Shown: piece after piece, positions 10,165-22,762 of the stretch
Layout: each line of letters opens with the position of its first letter
Numbering within the stretch: the first letter of the stretch is position 1
DNA from: Ectothiorhodospiraceae bacterium
GTDB lineage: Bacteria; Pseudomonadota; Gammaproteobacteria; Nitrococcales; Aquisalimonadaceae
Direction of reading: 5' to 3'
DNA: 64,000 bases
NCBI GenBank assembly: GCA_020831845.1
Contig: JAFIFV010000117.1
Coordinates: 62,001-126,000 of the forward strand
The notes under the pieces: generated by a model
Seen by the model: only the letters and a program-made list of their open reading frames with translations
What the model was told of the DNA's origin: nothing
The model's database searches: none
Program-made: the position numbers and the translations under genes

Positions 10165-11844
10165 ATGAAACCAGCTCTTGAGCATGCAACCGAACATTCC
10201 CGCGGATGGGAAACGCATACGGTCACCAATCAGCCGCCGCCACTGGCCGATACCAACCTGTACGCGGCGGACCTGCCCCTTCGGCAGGCAGTGGAGCGGA
10301 ACGCGCTGGGGTGGGCGGAGCAGCGCCTGAACGACTACGGCATGCTTGCAGGCGGCCCGCTGGCGATCGCCGGGGAGCTCGCCAACCGCTACCAGCCCGA
10401 ATTCCGCAGCCATGACCGTTACGGCCACCGGGTTGATCAGGTGGATTTCCACTCGTCCTATCACACCCTGATGGACAGCGCCGTACGGCATCAACTGCAT
10501 TCGCTGACCTGGGTGGATGACAATCCCGGAGCACAACGGGTCAGAAGCCTGCTGATGTACCTGCACAACCAGGCGGACGCCGGCACCATGTGCCCGGTGA
10601 CGATGACCCATGCGAGCATTCCGGTCCTGCTGGGTCAGGGAGACGTCGGCGAGCCATTCGCCCGACGGGTTCTCTCCTCCGAATATGACCCCGCGTTTCG
10701 CCCCTGGTGGGAAAAGCGCGGTCTGACGGTCGGCATGGGCATGACCGAAAAACAGGGCGGGTCCGACGTGCGCAGCAACGCCACGCTGGCCGTTCCGGGA
10801 GACAACGGCTGGTACAGTCTGACCGGCCACAAGTGGTTCTTCTCGGCGCCGATGAGCGATCTTTTCCTGGTGCTCGCCCAGGCACCGGAAGGCCTGAGCT
10901 GCTTTCTGCTGCCCCGCTGGCGACGTGATGGCACCCTGAACGCCATTCGCATCCAGCGCCTCAAGCACAAGCTGGGCAACCATTCCAACGCCTCCAGCGA
11001 AGTGGAGTTCCAGGACGCCGAAGCCGCCTTGATCGGCGCCCCGGGTCGCGGCATCCCCACCATCATCGACATGGTGGCGCAGACCCGACTGGACTGCATG
11101 ATCGGCTCCGCGAGCCTGATGCGCCAGGCAGCAAGCCAGGCGCTCCACCACGCCCGCCACCGTTCAGCCTTCGGCAAGCCGTTGATCGAGCAACCGCTGA
11201 TGGAGAACGTGCTCGCCGACCTGGCGCTGGAGTCCGAAGCCTCGCTGCTGATGATGCTGCGGGTGGCCGAGGCCATGGAGCAGGCGAACGAGAGCGACAG
11301 CGAGGCGGCGCTTGCGAGAATCGGGACGGCCATCGGCAAGTTCTGGATCTGCAAGCGGGCGCCGGGAATGATCAACGAAGCGCAGGAGTGCCTGGGAGGT
11401 GCCGGCTACGTGGAAGAATCGGTGCTTCCGCGCCTGTATCGTGAGGCGCCGGTCAACTCCATCTGGGAAGGCTCGGGCAACGTCCAGTGCCTCGATGTGC
11501 TGCGCTCGTTGGAGAGGCAGCCGGAAACGCTGGATGTGCTCCGCCAGGAACTGGGCCGTGCTGCCGGCATGAACGCGGATTACGACCTCTGGCTGCAGCG
11601 CATCGGAGGCAGGCTGGCACGGCCGGAGGACCTGCAGTACAGGGCTCGCGCGGTAGTGGAAGAACTGGCGGTCGGTTTGCAGGCGGCACAGTTCCTGCGC
11701 TCGGGTCTGGAAACCGAGGCCGAGCTGTTCTGCCGCAGCCGTCTGGTCGATCGCCAACTGTGCTACGGCGCCCTGCCGAACACACGCAACCTGAGGCGGC
11801 TGCTGGACCGCGCCTCACTGCAGACCAGTCTCGGCGGGAGTTGA
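10165..11844 (+). CDS. aidB: AidB-like acyl-CoA dehydrogenase
   Basis: A 559-residue member of the AidB branch of acyl-CoA dehydrogenases. E. coli AidB belongs to the Ada alkylation response and binds DNA. The FAD-binding signature GMGMTEKQGGSDVRSN lies near residue 195, GHKWFFSAPMSD follows, and the C-terminal half carries YREAPVNSIWEGSGN, all as in E. coli AidB. The N-terminal start MKPALEHATE is slightly longer than in E. coli. No ada gene or Ada box is visible next to it, so alkylation control here is unproven. Confidence 0.92.
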   Translation: MKPALEHATEHSRGWETHTVTNQPPPLADTNLYAADLPLRQAVERNALGWAEQRLNDYGMLAGGPLAIAGELANRYQPEFRSHDRYGHRVDQVDFHSSYHTLMDSAVRHQLHSLTWVDDNPGAQRVRSLLMYLHNQADAGTMCPVTMTHASIPVLLGQGDVGEPFARRVLSSEYDPAFRPWWEKRGLTVGMGMTEKQGGSDVRSNATLAVPGDNGWYSLTGHKWFFSAPMSDLFLVLAQAPEGLSCFLLPRWRRDGTLNAIRIQRLKHKLGNHSNASSEVEFQDAEAALIGAPGRGIPTIIDMVAQTRLDCMIGSASLMRQAASQALHHARHRSAFGKPLIEQPLMENVLADLALESEASLLMMLRVAEAMEQANESDSEAALARIGTAIGKFWICKRAPGMINEAQECLGGAGYVEESVLPRLYREAPVNSIWEGSGNVQCLDVLRSLERQPETLDVLRQELGRAAGMNADYDLWLQRIGGRLARPEDLQYRARAVVEELAVGLQAAQFLRSGLETEAELFCRSRLVDRQLCYGALPNTRNLRRLLDRASLQTSLGGS

Positions 11845-12013
11845 GCCAGGCCTAGGCGCATCACGGCTCGGTACCACCTCGCAATTCCCGGAACGGTCAC
11901 CGGGCAGAGGCTGTACTTGCTTGCAATCACGGGTAAACTGCACTGGAGCGCTCTGGCCAGGAATGGGCCGAGGCATACGATACGGAATGGGAATTCATAA
12001 AGGAGTCAGCTAG

Positions 12014-12685
12014 ATGGCTAGTCAAGACCGCGTCATTTCCGCTGGTGGGCAGCGGGCGCTTGAAGTCAACCGGGTTATTCGGAATACCTACACGCTCCTG
12101 GCGATGACGCTGGCAGTGAGCGCGTTGACCGCCGGCTTCGCCATGGTCAGCAATGCGCCGCCGCTGCACTTCATCGTGGTCCTGGGCGGCTATTTCGGCC
12201 TGCTGTTCCTGACCAACGCGCTGCGTAACAGCGTCTGGGGCCTGGCCTCGGTATTCGCTCTGACCGCATTCATGGGTTACACGCTCGGTCCGCTATTGAA
12301 TTTCTACATCGGCGCCTTCTCCAATGGCAGCCAGATGGTGCTCATGGCGTTCGGCGGAACGGCGGCTATCTTCCTCGGCCTGTCAGGCTACGCCCTCAGC
12401 ACGCGGAAGAACTTCAGCTTCATGGGCGGATTCCTGTTCGCAGGGATCCTGGTCGCCTTCCTGGCCGCCCTGGCATCCCTGATCTTCCCCATGCCGGGCT
12501 TGTCGGTGGCCGTCAGCGCGATGTTCATTCTGCTGATGTCCGGTCTGATTCTGTACCAGACCAGCGAGATGGTGCACGGTGGTGAAACGAACTACATCAT
12601 GGCGACGGTGACCCTGTACGTGGCCATTTTCAACCTGTTCACCAGCCTGCTGCACATCCTGGGAATCTTCGGCGGGGACGACTGA
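12014..12685 (+). CDS. Bax inhibitor-1/YccA family membrane protein
   Basis: A 223-residue inner-membrane protein with about seven hydrophobic segments, typical of the Bax inhibitor-1/YccA family. E. coli YccA modulates the FtsH protease; other members act as pH-gated calcium leak channels. The ATG follows an AAGGAG site by about nine bases. A strong hairpin terminator lies about 40 bases after the stop. It is a stand-alone gene, convergent with cobA. The family is clear from the membrane pattern and the GTAAIFLGLSGYALST region; the function in this organism is inferred. Confidence 0.9.
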   Translation: MASQDRVISAGGQRALEVNRVIRNTYTLLAMTLAVSALTAGFAMVSNAPPLHFIVVLGGYFGLLFLTNALRNSVWGLASVFALTAFMGYTLGPLLNFYIGAFSNGSQMVLMAFGGTAAIFLGLSGYALSTRKNFSFMGGFLFAGILVAFLAALASLIFPMPGLSVAVSAMFILLMSGLILYQTSEMVHGGETNYIMATVTLYVAIFNLFTSLLHILGIFGGDD

Positions 12686-12721
12686 CCCGCAGGGCCGCCT
12701 CTTCCCAGGAAGCATCATGAA

Positions 12722-12747
12722 AAAAACCCCGCTCCAGGCGGGGTTTT
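12722..12747. terminator. Bidirectional rho-independent terminator
   Basis: A six-base CCCCGC/GCGGGG stem with a TCCAG loop, flanked by A6 on the left and T5 on the right. It can therefore stop transcription from both the Bax inhibitor-1 gene (+) and cobA (-), which converge here. Confidence 0.9.
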
Positions 12748-12768
12748 TGTTTGTTCCGCTGCGCTCAG

Positions 12769-13563
12769 CTAGCGGCCCGGGAACCCCGGGCCGCCGTCTT
12801 CGGGCTGGAACCAGGCCAGTTCACGGTGCAGGCGAACGACATCACCGACGATCACCAGTGTAGGCGCGCGCGCGCCCTTCAATCTGGCCTGCTCGGGCAG
12901 AGTCCCCACGGTGGCCACGACCACCCTCTGCTGGTCGGTGGTCCCCTGCTCCACCAGCGCCGCCGGGGTATCGTCCCGCATACCATGGCGAACAAGCCCC
13001 TCGCACAAGGCTGGTAGCGTGTGCAGGCCCATATAGAAGACCACGGTCTGCCCAGGGCGGACCAGAGCGGGAAAATCGAGGTCAAGCTCGCCGTTGTCTC
13101 GACGATGCCCGGTCACGAACAGGCAGGACTGGGCATGATCGCGATGCGTCAACGGTATACCGGCATACGCCGAGCACCCACTGGCCGCGGTAATGCCCGG
13201 AACGACCTGGAAGGGAATGCCGGCTTCCATCAGCCCTTGTATCTCCTCGCCGCCGCGGCCGAAGATAAACGGATCCCCTCCTTTCAGGCGCGCAACCCGC
13301 CGGCCTGCTCCTGCGTGCTCCAGCAACAGGCGGTTGATACGATCCTGCGGCACCGGATGACGGTCACGCTGCTTGCCGACGTAGATCCGCTCGGCCGTGT
13401 CAGGGATCAGTTCCAGGATTGCAGGCGCCACCAGCCGGTCGTAAAGCACGACCTCCGCCTGTTTCAGCAGACGGAGCGCTTTCAGTGTCAGCAGTTCCGG
13501 ATCTCCCGGCCCGGCACCGATCAGGTAGACCTCTCCCGGCCGTCCGGCTGATGTGTTCTGCAT
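12769..13563 (-). CDS. cobA: Uroporphyrinogen-III C-methyltransferase
   Basis: Uses two S-adenosylmethionines to methylate uroporphyrinogen III to precorrin-2, the branch point to siroheme and cobalamin. The 264-residue protein has the SUMT signatures [18 protein letters not shown] near the N terminus and [16 protein letters not shown] near residue 90. It lacks the oxidase/ferrochelatase domain of CysG. It is divergent from cysB with about 210 bases between them, which fits siroheme supply for sulfite reductase under cysteine-regulon control. Confidence 0.95.
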   Translation of the reverse strand: MQNTSAGRPGEVYLIGAGPGDPELLTLKALRLLKQAEVVLYDRLVAPAILELIPDTAERIYVGKQRDRHPVPQDRINRLLLEHAGAGRRVARLKGGDPFIFGRGGEEIQGLMEAGIPFQVVPGITAASGCSAYAGIPLTHRDHAQSCLFVTGHRRDNGELDLDFPALVRPGQTVVFYMGLHTLPALCEGLVRHGMRDDTPAALVEQGTTDQQRVVVATVGTLPEQARLKGARAPTLVIVGDVVRLHRELAWFQPEDGGPGFPGR

Positions 13564-13719
13564 ACCATCACTCCAACGCTACGAACATGGCCACAGGCAG
13601 AACGATGCGCTCTGCCTGCAACCGGGCGCGGGCTGTCGCCGCGCCGTCCCTGAGGGCTGCAAGCCTAACCAGTCGGACCTCCGGCGCGAAGTACGCGTTT
13701 GCTTTAGTGTTATGCTTGA

Positions 13720-14754
<1,035 letters not shown>

Positions 14755-14764
14755 GACGTACGGC

Positions 14765-16117
<1,353 letters not shown>

Positions 16118-16214
16118 CTATTGGCTTCGCTGCACCGCGCCCTGGTTCGGTGTGCTCCGCACCGAGGCCGGAGCCGAGGGTTCTGTCCCGGACGGATCGA
16201 AGCCCCCCCCCGAC

Positions 16215-17540
16215 TCAAGTCCGCCGTCTGCGCTGGGACGCAGGAACCTTGGCGTCCCGCTCCCGCAGCCGCTCCAGGCGTTCCTTGATCCTGATTTCCA
16301 GCCCCCGCTCCACCGGCTGGTAGTACCGTCGGGGCGCCATCTCCTCGGGGAAGTAGTCCTCGCCGGCCGCGTAGCCGTCCGGTTCATCGTGGGCGTAACG
16401 GTAGCCCTGGCTGTAGCCAAGCTCCTTCATCAGCTTGGTGGGCGCGTTACGCAGGTGCATGGGAACCTCCAGCGAGCCGTGATCGCGGGCGTCCTTCATG
16501 GCGCGGTTGAACGCCTTGTACACGGCATTGCTCTTCGGCACCGAGGCGAGATAGACCAGGGCATGGGCGATGGCGAGCTCGCCCTCGGGACTGCCCAGGC
16601 GCTCCTGCGTCTCCCAGGCCGCCAGGGCGATGGGAAGCGCGCGGGGGTCGGCATTGCCAATGTCTTCCGACGCCATGCGCACAACCCGGCGGGCGATGTA
16701 GAGCGGGTCGCAGCCACCGTCCAGCATGCGGCAGAACCAGTAAAGGGTGGCATCGGGATCCGAACCGCGCATGGACTTGTGCAAGGCCGAGATCTGGTCG
16801 TAGAACGCCTCCCCACCCTTGTCGAAACGGCGCAGACCGGTGGCTGTGGTCTCGTCCATGACCTTGTCGTCGATGACGTCTTCCGCCAGGTCCGAGGCCA
16901 CCTCCAGCAACGTCAGAGCCCGCCGGGCGTCGCCATCGGCCACGGCGACCAGACGATGCAGCGCTCCTTCCGTAATGGCAAGGCTGCGGTCACCCAGGCC
17001 GCGCTCCGCATCACTCAGCGCCCGCCGGACCAGGTCGGCCAGGTCCTCATCGGTCAATGCCCGCAGCACATAGGTCCGCACCCGGGACAGCAGTGCGTTA
17101 TTCAGCTCGAAGGAAGGGTTTTCTGTCGTGGCGCCGATGAATATCAGCGTGCCGTCCTCCACGAATGGCAGAAAGGCGTCCTGCTGGCTCTTGTTGAACC
17201 GGTGCGCTTCATCGACGAAAAGTACCGTGGCAACCCCATCCTTGCGCGCCATCTGTGCCTTTTCCACGGCAGCACGAATGTCCTTGACGCCGCTCATGAC
17301 CGCGGACAGGGTCAGGAACTGCGCTCCGCTGGCAAGGGCGACCAGGCGCGCCAGGGTGGTCTTGCCGGTGCCGGGGGGGCCCCAGAACACCATGGAATGC
17401 GGGTGGCCGCTCTCGATACTGCGGCGCAATGCGGTATCGGGACCCAGGATATGGGACTGACCGATGAACTGATCCAGCGCGGAAGGCCGCATGCGGTCGG
17501 CCAGCGGGCGCAGTTCCTGCTCACGGTCTGCGGCGGTCAC
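16215..17540 (-). CDS. rarA: Replication-associated recombination protein RarA (MgsA)
   Basis: A AAA+ ATPase of the RarA/Mgs1/WRNIP1 family that acts at stalled replication forks. The 441-residue protein has Walker A GPPGTGKTTLAR near residue 57 and Walker B VDEAHRFNKSQQD near residue 108. The sensor and arginine-finger regions follow, as does the C-terminal tetramerisation domain ending near RRYYQPVERGLE. Its start overlaps the lolA stop by four bases (ATGA), so the two are translationally coupled as in E. coli. Confidence 0.96.
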   Translation of the reverse strand: MTAADREQELRPLADRMRPSALDQFIGQSHILGPDTALRRSIESGHPHSMVFWGPPGTGKTTLARLVALASGAQFLTLSAVMSGVKDIRAAVEKAQMARKDGVATVLFVDEAHRFNKSQQDAFLPFVEDGTLIFIGATTENPSFELNNALLSRVRTYVLRALTDEDLADLVRRALSDAERGLGDRSLAITEGALHRLVAVADGDARRALTLLEVASDLAEDVIDDKVMDETTATGLRRFDKGGEAFYDQISALHKSMRGSDPDATLYWFCRMLDGGCDPLYIARRVVRMASEDIGNADPRALPIALAAWETQERLGSPEGELAIAHALVYLASVPKSNAVYKAFNRAMKDARDHGSLEVPMHLRNAPTKLMKELGYSQGYRYAHDEPDGYAAGEDYFPEEMAPRRYYQPVERGLEIRIKERLERLRERDAKVPASQRRRRT

Positions 17541-18142
17541 TGCCCGACCACGTCCACCCCTTCCGGGGGGTCGAAGCGGAAGCGATTGCCGTCAAACGAC
17601 ACGTTCTGCCGTAGATCGCTCAGTGTGAGTTCGTTGATCTGGCCCAGACCGTCCTTGACGATCACCCGGGACGGCAGGCCATCGACCATTTTCAGCCGCA
17701 CCTCGCTGACCTCCCAGCCGCTCTCCCTGGGTTCCATCAGGATCCATTCCCCGTCGGTGCTGAGTTCGAACTGCTCTTCCAGCGAATCCAGGTTACCGCT
17801 CAGCATCAGCGCCGGACCGCTGCCGAGCACTTCCTCCATCGGCCGCACGCTGACCTGCTCCAGATCATGGTCGTAAACCCAGAGCCGCTCCCCATCCGCC
17901 AGGATGTCCTGGGGAAAAGGCGATTCGTACTCCCAGTGGAAGCGGTCCGGCCGCGCCAGCGCCAGCTTTCCTTCGCTGGTTTCCAGAACGCTGCCGCGCT
18001 CGTCCCGGGTTTCCTGGACGAACCGGCCTTCCAGCGTCTCCACCTGGAAGAAATAGCGCTCCAGTTCTTCGAGAGGGTCCGCCTGCACAAGAGCCGGCAC
18101 GAGAAACACCGCGGACAAAACCAGACCTGACAATTTGTGCAT
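17537..18142 (-). CDS. lolA: Outer-membrane lipoprotein carrier protein LolA
   Basis: Periplasmic chaperone that ferries lipoproteins from LolCDE to LolB. The 201-residue precursor starts with a signal peptide (MHKLSGLVLSAVFLVPALVQA) with a probable AQA-type signal peptidase I site. The mature part shows LolA features such as RFVQETRDERG and the region around PDRFHWEYESPFPQ. It lies between ftsK and rarA, overlapping rarA by four bases. Confidence 0.95.
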   Translation of the reverse strand: MHKLSGLVLSAVFLVPALVQADPLEELERYFFQVETLEGRFVQETRDERGSVLETSEGKLALARPDRFHWEYESPFPQDILADGERLWVYDHDLEQVSVRPMEEVLGSGPALMLSGNLDSLEEQFELSTDGEWILMEPRESGWEVSEVRLKMVDGLPSRVIVKDGLGQINELTLSDLRQNVSFDGNRFRFDPPEGVDVVGQ

Positions 18143-18217
18143 AGATCACCAGTTGTTCCAACAATCGAGCATCCAGCCCAGCATGGACCGCCGCCGCAGC
18201 GAGCAGTTCCAGCCTAT

Positions 18218-18264
18218 GGGAAGCGCTGATCGGTTCGCGCTTCCCTGCCACGAACGAAAACCGG
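18218..18264. repeat. Palindromic intergenic element, copy 1
   Basis: Between ftsK and lolA there is a perfect seven-base stem GAAGCGC/GCGCTTC with a 10-base loop containing TGATCGGTTC. It is followed by a block at 18241-18264 matching the block at 27037-27060 at about 21 of 24 bases. The shared core contains GCCACGAACG. Both sites also carry a GCGCTGATC motif nearby. It could be a small dispersed palindromic repeat, or the stem could serve as a weak terminator after ftsK, although no T tract follows. Confidence 0.5.
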
Positions 18265-18292
18265 TCTCGAGCGCGGCGGCGTGAATGTTTCC

Positions 18293-20605
18293 CTAGTCCT
18301 TCGGCGGCGGTGGCGCGATGACCTCACGGCTGCCGTTTGCCTGCAGCGGACCGACGATGCCGGCCGTCTCCATCTCCTCCACCAGGCGTGCGGCCCGGTT
18401 GTAACCGATCTTCAACCGCCGCTGCACCCCGGAGATCGACGCCCGCCGCGTCTCGGTCACCACGCGGACCGCCTGATCGTAGAGCGGATCGGATTCACCA
18501 TCCCCGCCGCCCTCGCCGGGAATACCCGGCAACGGCATGCTGTCCGAGGTTTCCTCCAGCACGCCGTCGATATACTGCGGCTCTCCCTGCTCCTTCAGGT
18601 AGGCGACCACCTTGTGGACGTCGTTGTCGGAGACAAAAGCGCCATGCACCCGGTTCGGCAGGCCGGTGCCAGGGGCCAGGTAAAGCATGTCGCCGTGGCC
18701 CAGCAGCGCTTCGGCACCCTGCTGATCCAATATGGTCCGGGAATCCACCTTGGACGAGACCTGGAATGCGATACGGGTGGGGATATTGGCCTTGATCAGC
18801 CCCGTGATCACGTCCACCGAGGGCCGCTGGGTGGCAAGGATCAGGTGCAACCCCGCTGCGCGCGCCTTCTGCGCCAGACGGGCAATGAGTTCCTCCACCT
18901 TCTTGCCGACGATCATCATCATGTCGGCAAACTCGTCCACCACCACCACCACGTAGGGCAGCACCTCCAGTTCCGGCGCTTCCTCCACGTCCGGCTCCAG
19001 TTCAGACGGCCGCCAGAGAGGGTCCTTCAGCGGCTCGCCTCCGGCGATGGCATCCTTCACCTTCCGGTTGTACCCGGCGATGTTGCGCACGCCCAGCGCC
19101 GCCATCAGCCGGTAGCGGCGTTCCATTTCGCCCACGCACCAGCGCAGCGCATTGCCCGCTTCCTTCATGTCCGTGACCACGGGCGCAAGGAGATGCGGGA
19201 TGCCGTCGTAGATGGACAGCTCCAGCATCTTCGGATCAATCATGATCAAACGCACGTCATCCGGCTTGTTCTTGTACAGCAGGCTCAGGATCATCGCGTT
19301 GACACCCACGGACTTGCCCGAACCGGTCGTGCCGGCTACAAGCAGGTGCGGCATCTTAGCCAGGTCAACCACCGTGGGCGCGCCGGCAATGTCCTTGCCC
19401 AGCGCCATGGATAGCGGCGAACTCGCGCGCTCCCAGGCTTCCGAGCGCACGATCTCGCTGAATGCGATCAGCTGGCGGTTCTCGTTGGGGATCTCCAGCC
19501 CGATCACCGACTTTCCGGGGATCACTTCCACCACGCGTACGCTGATCACGGAGAGTGCGCGGGCCAGATCCTTGGCCAGGTTACTGATCTGGCTCACCTT
19601 CACGCCGGGCGCCGGTTGGGCCTCGAAGCGAGTGATCACCGGCCCCGGCTGCACTGCGACCACCTGGATCTCGACACCGAAATCCGCCAGCTTCAACTCG
19701 AGCTGGCGGGACATGGCTTCCAGGGCCTCCTTGCTGTAACCGGACTGCTGCGCGGGCGGTGCATCCAGCAAGCTGACAGGGGGCAGGCCCTCTGGAGACG
19801 CTTCGCTCTTGAACAACGGAATCTGGCGCTCCTTGTGCACCTTCCTGCCGGCCTTCAGCGGTGGCAGCGTGGGTTCTATCTGGGGCGGTTTCCGCGTCTT
19901 GCTCTTCTCCCGGTCACGTTCCAGCGTGATCGTGCGGGCGCGCCGCGCCCGGCGGCCTTCCATGACGTCACGGAAACGGCCACCTAGTGCCATCACCATG
20001 CCGCCAGCCTGTAGCGTCAGTCGACCCACCAGATCGATCAGAGACACCCAGGAAAGACCGGTGAACAACGTGACACTGGCCAGGAACACCGCTAGCAGCA
20101 GCAGCGTGGCCCCGAGGAAGCTGAACATATGGTTGAGCAGGCCGCCAACCACGTCGCCGAGTATGCCGCCTGCGTGCAAAGGCACCGACTGCGGCAGGGC
20201 ATCCACATGCAGAGCAGCAATCGCGGCGCCGGAAATCAGCGTCAGCGCGAAACCCAGGCCACGGAAACCGAACACGGCCCAGTGGATCTGGCCGTCCTGG
20301 CGTTGCCAGCGCCAGACCAGGATACCCGCGCAGGCAATCATCACCGGGAACAGGTATGCCATGTAGCCGAACAGGTAGAGGAATACGTCTGCGAACCACG
20401 CGCCGGCCAGGCCGCCGAGGTTCTGCACAGGCTGGCCGCTGCCGCTGTAGCTCCAGCCCGGGTCGTTGGGATGGTAGCTGAGCAGTGCGGCGAGCAGATA
20501 GATGGCCACGGCCAGCAGCAGGAACAGCAGCCCTTCCCTGATACCCCGCCCCACGTGATGCCCCAACGGAGACGGCAGTTTGTTTTCCTGTTCGCTTTTT
20601 GCCAC
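18293..20605 (-). CDS. ftsK: DNA translocase FtsK
   Basis: Septum-anchored DNA pump that clears the terminus region and activates XerCD at dif. The 770-residue protein has about four N-terminal membrane segments (residues 20-190), a short basic linker, and the RecA-like motor with Walker [13 protein letters not shown] near residue 430. A C-terminal winged-helix gamma domain ([20 protein letters not shown]) reads the polar KOPS sites. The linker is much shorter than in E. coli FtsK, as in many other bacteria. It is divergent from the transferase gene at 20853. Confidence 0.97.
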   Translation of the reverse strand: MAKSEQENKLPSPLGHHVGRGIREGLLFLLLAVAIYLLAALLSYHPNDPGWSYSGSGQPVQNLGGLAGAWFADVFLYLFGYMAYLFPVMIACAGILVWRWQRQDGQIHWAVFGFRGLGFALTLISGAAIAALHVDALPQSVPLHAGGILGDVVGGLLNHMFSFLGATLLLLAVFLASVTLFTGLSWVSLIDLVGRLTLQAGGMVMALGGRFRDVMEGRRARRARTITLERDREKSKTRKPPQIEPTLPPLKAGRKVHKERQIPLFKSEASPEGLPPVSLLDAPPAQQSGYSKEALEAMSRQLELKLADFGVEIQVVAVQPGPVITRFEAQPAPGVKVSQISNLAKDLARALSVISVRVVEVIPGKSVIGLEIPNENRQLIAFSEIVRSEAWERASSPLSMALGKDIAGAPTVVDLAKMPHLLVAGTTGSGKSVGVNAMILSLLYKNKPDDVRLIMIDPKMLELSIYDGIPHLLAPVVTDMKEAGNALRWCVGEMERRYRLMAALGVRNIAGYNRKVKDAIAGGEPLKDPLWRPSELEPDVEEAPELEVLPYVVVVVDEFADMMMIVGKKVEELIARLAQKARAAGLHLILATQRPSVDVITGLIKANIPTRIAFQVSSKVDSRTILDQQGAEALLGHGDMLYLAPGTGLPNRVHGAFVSDNDVHKVVAYLKEQGEPQYIDGVLEETSDSMPLPGIPGEGGGDGESDPLYDQAVRVVTETRRASISGVQRRLKIGYNRAARLVEEMETAGIVGPLQANGSREVIAPPPPKD

Positions 20606-20852
20606 GCGCAGCCAGACCTTCAGACAAAAGATGAAATTAAACGGCTAAGTTACTATTTGTACGAAAAATTGCAATAAGACACAGTCGCCAACAAGCAACA
20701 TACACCCTGGGACGCGCAGTTTCACGAACTCTTCCGTGCGAGTCAGGGTCTGCTGGTATGGGCAAACAGCGCTGACAAAATCCCGCATTTCCGGTTTCCG
20801 CGCTGCTCGCCATGCTCTATGGTATCCCGTCAGCCCCGGAACTTTCGAACAT

Positions 20853-22028
20853 ATGCAGATTCGCGTACTGAGCCGACTGGAAGACCTCGCTTCCCGGCAG
20901 TGGGACAGCCTGTCAGGCACAGAAAACCCGTTCCTCAGCCATGCGTTTCTGTCAGCCCTGGAAACCCGCGGCGCTGTCAGCCCGGAAAACGGCTGGCAGG
21001 CGTCTCATCTGCTGCTGGAAACAGACGATGGTGTGTTGCTGGCCGCCATGCCGGCATACCTCAAGGCCCATTCCTGGGGTGAGTTCGTGTTCGACTGGGC
21101 GTGGGCCGACGCCTACGCCAGAAACGGACTGGACTACTATCCGAAGCTGATTGTCGGGGTACCGTTCAGTCCCGTCAACGGCCCCCGACTGCTGACGGCT
21201 TCCGACATCTCGCCCCATGAGGCTTCCCAGGCGCTCCAGCAGGCGATGGAAACGCTGTGCCGGCAGCGAGGGTGGTCATCGGCCCACTGCCTTTTTCCGG
21301 ACAAACCGCAGGCGCACATGCTGGCCGATAACGGCTGGCTGCTGCGCCAGAGCACCCAGTTCCATTGGCGCAACGCAGGCTATCGGGACTTCGAGCATTT
21401 CCTGGCGCACTTCAACTCCAGGAAGCGGAAGAACGTCCGGCGGGAGCGACGACTTGCCGCAGCGCACGGCCTGCGTTTCGAGATGGTCCCCGGCGACCGG
21501 GTCAGCCAGTCCCACTGGGATGATTTCCACAGACATTACGCCGAGACGTTCCACGCGCACGGCAATCTGCCGCTGCTGAGCCGGGATTTCTTCCGGGATA
21601 TCGGTCAGCGCCTGGGCGACCGCCTGTTGATGTCCCAGGCTCTGGATGGCGAGCGCCTGGTGGCATCGGCGCTCTTCCTGCGCAGCTCGGACACACTCTA
21701 CGGGCGCTACTGGGGGTGCGACAGCGAACTGGAGGGTGTGCACTTCGAGACCTGTTACTACCAGGGAATCGAGTACTGCATCCACCATCGTCTGCAATGC
21801 TTCGAACCCGGCGCCCAGGGCGAGCACAAGATCGCCAGGGGTTTCATGCCCACGGCCACCTGGTCCGCCCACTGGATCGCGGAACCGCGCTTTCGCGACG
21901 CGATCGCCGATTTCCTGCGCCGCGAGACGCCCCTGGTGGAGCACTACCGACTGGAAATGAGCCAACATGGCCCATATAAGAATCAGGAATCGGAAGATCA
22001 GGCCCCACAAGCGTCTAGCGGTAGCTGA
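20853..22028 (+). CDS. FemAB/GNAT-like N-acyltransferase (COG3146/DUF482 type)
   Basis: A 391-residue predicted acyltransferase of the DUF482/COG3146 family, related in fold to GNAT and FemABX aminoacyl transferases. The conserved basic stretch SRKRKNVRRERR lies near residue 190, and the C-terminal region carries GRYWGCDSELEGVHFE and QGEHKIARGF. No signal peptide or membrane segment is seen. The stop is two bases before the aat start, so it is almost certainly cotranscribed with aat and bpt, two aminoacyl-tRNA-protein transferases. The substrate is unknown. The start MQIRVLSRLEDL is chosen by family fit; its ribosome site is weak. Confidence 0.85.
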   Translation: MQIRVLSRLEDLASRQWDSLSGTENPFLSHAFLSALETRGAVSPENGWQASHLLLETDDGVLLAAMPAYLKAHSWGEFVFDWAWADAYARNGLDYYPKLIVGVPFSPVNGPRLLTASDISPHEASQALQQAMETLCRQRGWSSAHCLFPDKPQAHMLADNGWLLRQSTQFHWRNAGYRDFEHFLAHFNSRKRKNVRRERRLAAAHGLRFEMVPGDRVSQSHWDDFHRHYAETFHAHGNLPLLSRDFFRDIGQRLGDRLLMSQALDGERLVASALFLRSSDTLYGRYWGCDSELEGVHFETCYYQGIEYCIHHRLQCFEPGAQGEHKIARGFMPTATWSAHWIAEPRFRDAIADFLRRETPLVEHYRLEMSQHGPYKNQESEDQAPQASSGS

Positions 22029-22030
22029 CA

Positions 22031-22762
22031 ATGCGACAACAGCGCCTGTACTGGTTGAGCGAGCAGGACGAAGCACGATTTCCGCCAGTGGAAACCGCTC
22101 TGCGTGAGCCGAACGGGCTCGTGGCCGTCGGTGGCAGCCTGAGTCCACAGCGACTGGTCAGTGCCTACCGCCAGGGTATATTCCCTTGGTTCGAGGAGGG
22201 GCAGCCCATCCTCTGGTGGTCGCCCGACCCCCGTGCCCTGCTCTACCCGGAGCAACTCCGCGTCAGCCGCAGCCTGCGCAAACGCCTTCGCAACGGCGGC
22301 TTCGAGGTGACGCTGGATCAGGCGTTCGGCGAGGTGATCGATGCCTGCGCCGCGCCACGCGATGGCGCGCAGGGGACCTGGATCACTGACGGGATGCAAG
22401 CGGCCTACACACGGCTGCACCAGCTTGGCCAGGCCCACTCGGTGGAGGTCTGGCAGCGGGGCGACCTGGTGGGCGGGCTCTACGGAGTTGCCCAGGGGGC
22501 CGCCTTTTTCGGCGAATCCATGTTCAGCCTCCAAACCGATGCATCCAAGATTGCGCTGGCCTGGCTGTGCCGCCAACTGCAACAATGGGACTACGCGTTT
22601 CTGGACTGTCAGGTGAGTTCCGCCCATCTGGCGACGCTGGGAGCCCAGGATGTACCGCGCAGACGCTTTATCCGTGAACTGGAAATGGCACTGAAACGTC
22701 CCGACCGACCGGACCGGTGGTCATTCGACGAGGATTTTCACCCCCTGACAGCCCGATCATGA
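22031..22762 (+). CDS. aat: Leucyl/phenylalanyl-tRNA-protein transferase
   Basis: Adds Leu or Phe from charged tRNA to proteins with N-terminal Lys or Arg, creating primary N-degrons for ClpS-ClpAP. The 243-residue protein shows the family signatures GIFPWFEEGQPILWWSPDPR near residue 50, GTWITDGMQAAY, and FGESMFSLQTDASKIAL. It lies two bases after the acyltransferase gene, and its TGA overlaps the bpt ATG. The whole degradation branch (bpt, clpA, clpS) is encoded within 4 kb downstream. Confidence 0.96.
   Translation: MRQQRLYWLSEQDEARFPPVETALREPNGLVAVGGSLSPQRLVSAYRQGIFPWFEEGQPILWWSPDPRALLYPEQLRVSRSLRKRLRNGGFEVTLDQAFGEVIDACAAPRDGAQGTWITDGMQAAYTRLHQLGQAHSVEVWQRGDLVGGLYGVAQGAAFFGESMFSLQTDASKIALAWLCRQLQQWDYAFLDCQVSSAHLATLGAQDVPRRRFIRELEMALKRPDRPDRWSFDEDFHPLTARS

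Noticed and set aside
16203-16211. A C9 homopolymer next to the rarA stop
   Set aside because: It lies outside any coding frame and no promoter spacing effect is apparent, so phase variation is not supported.
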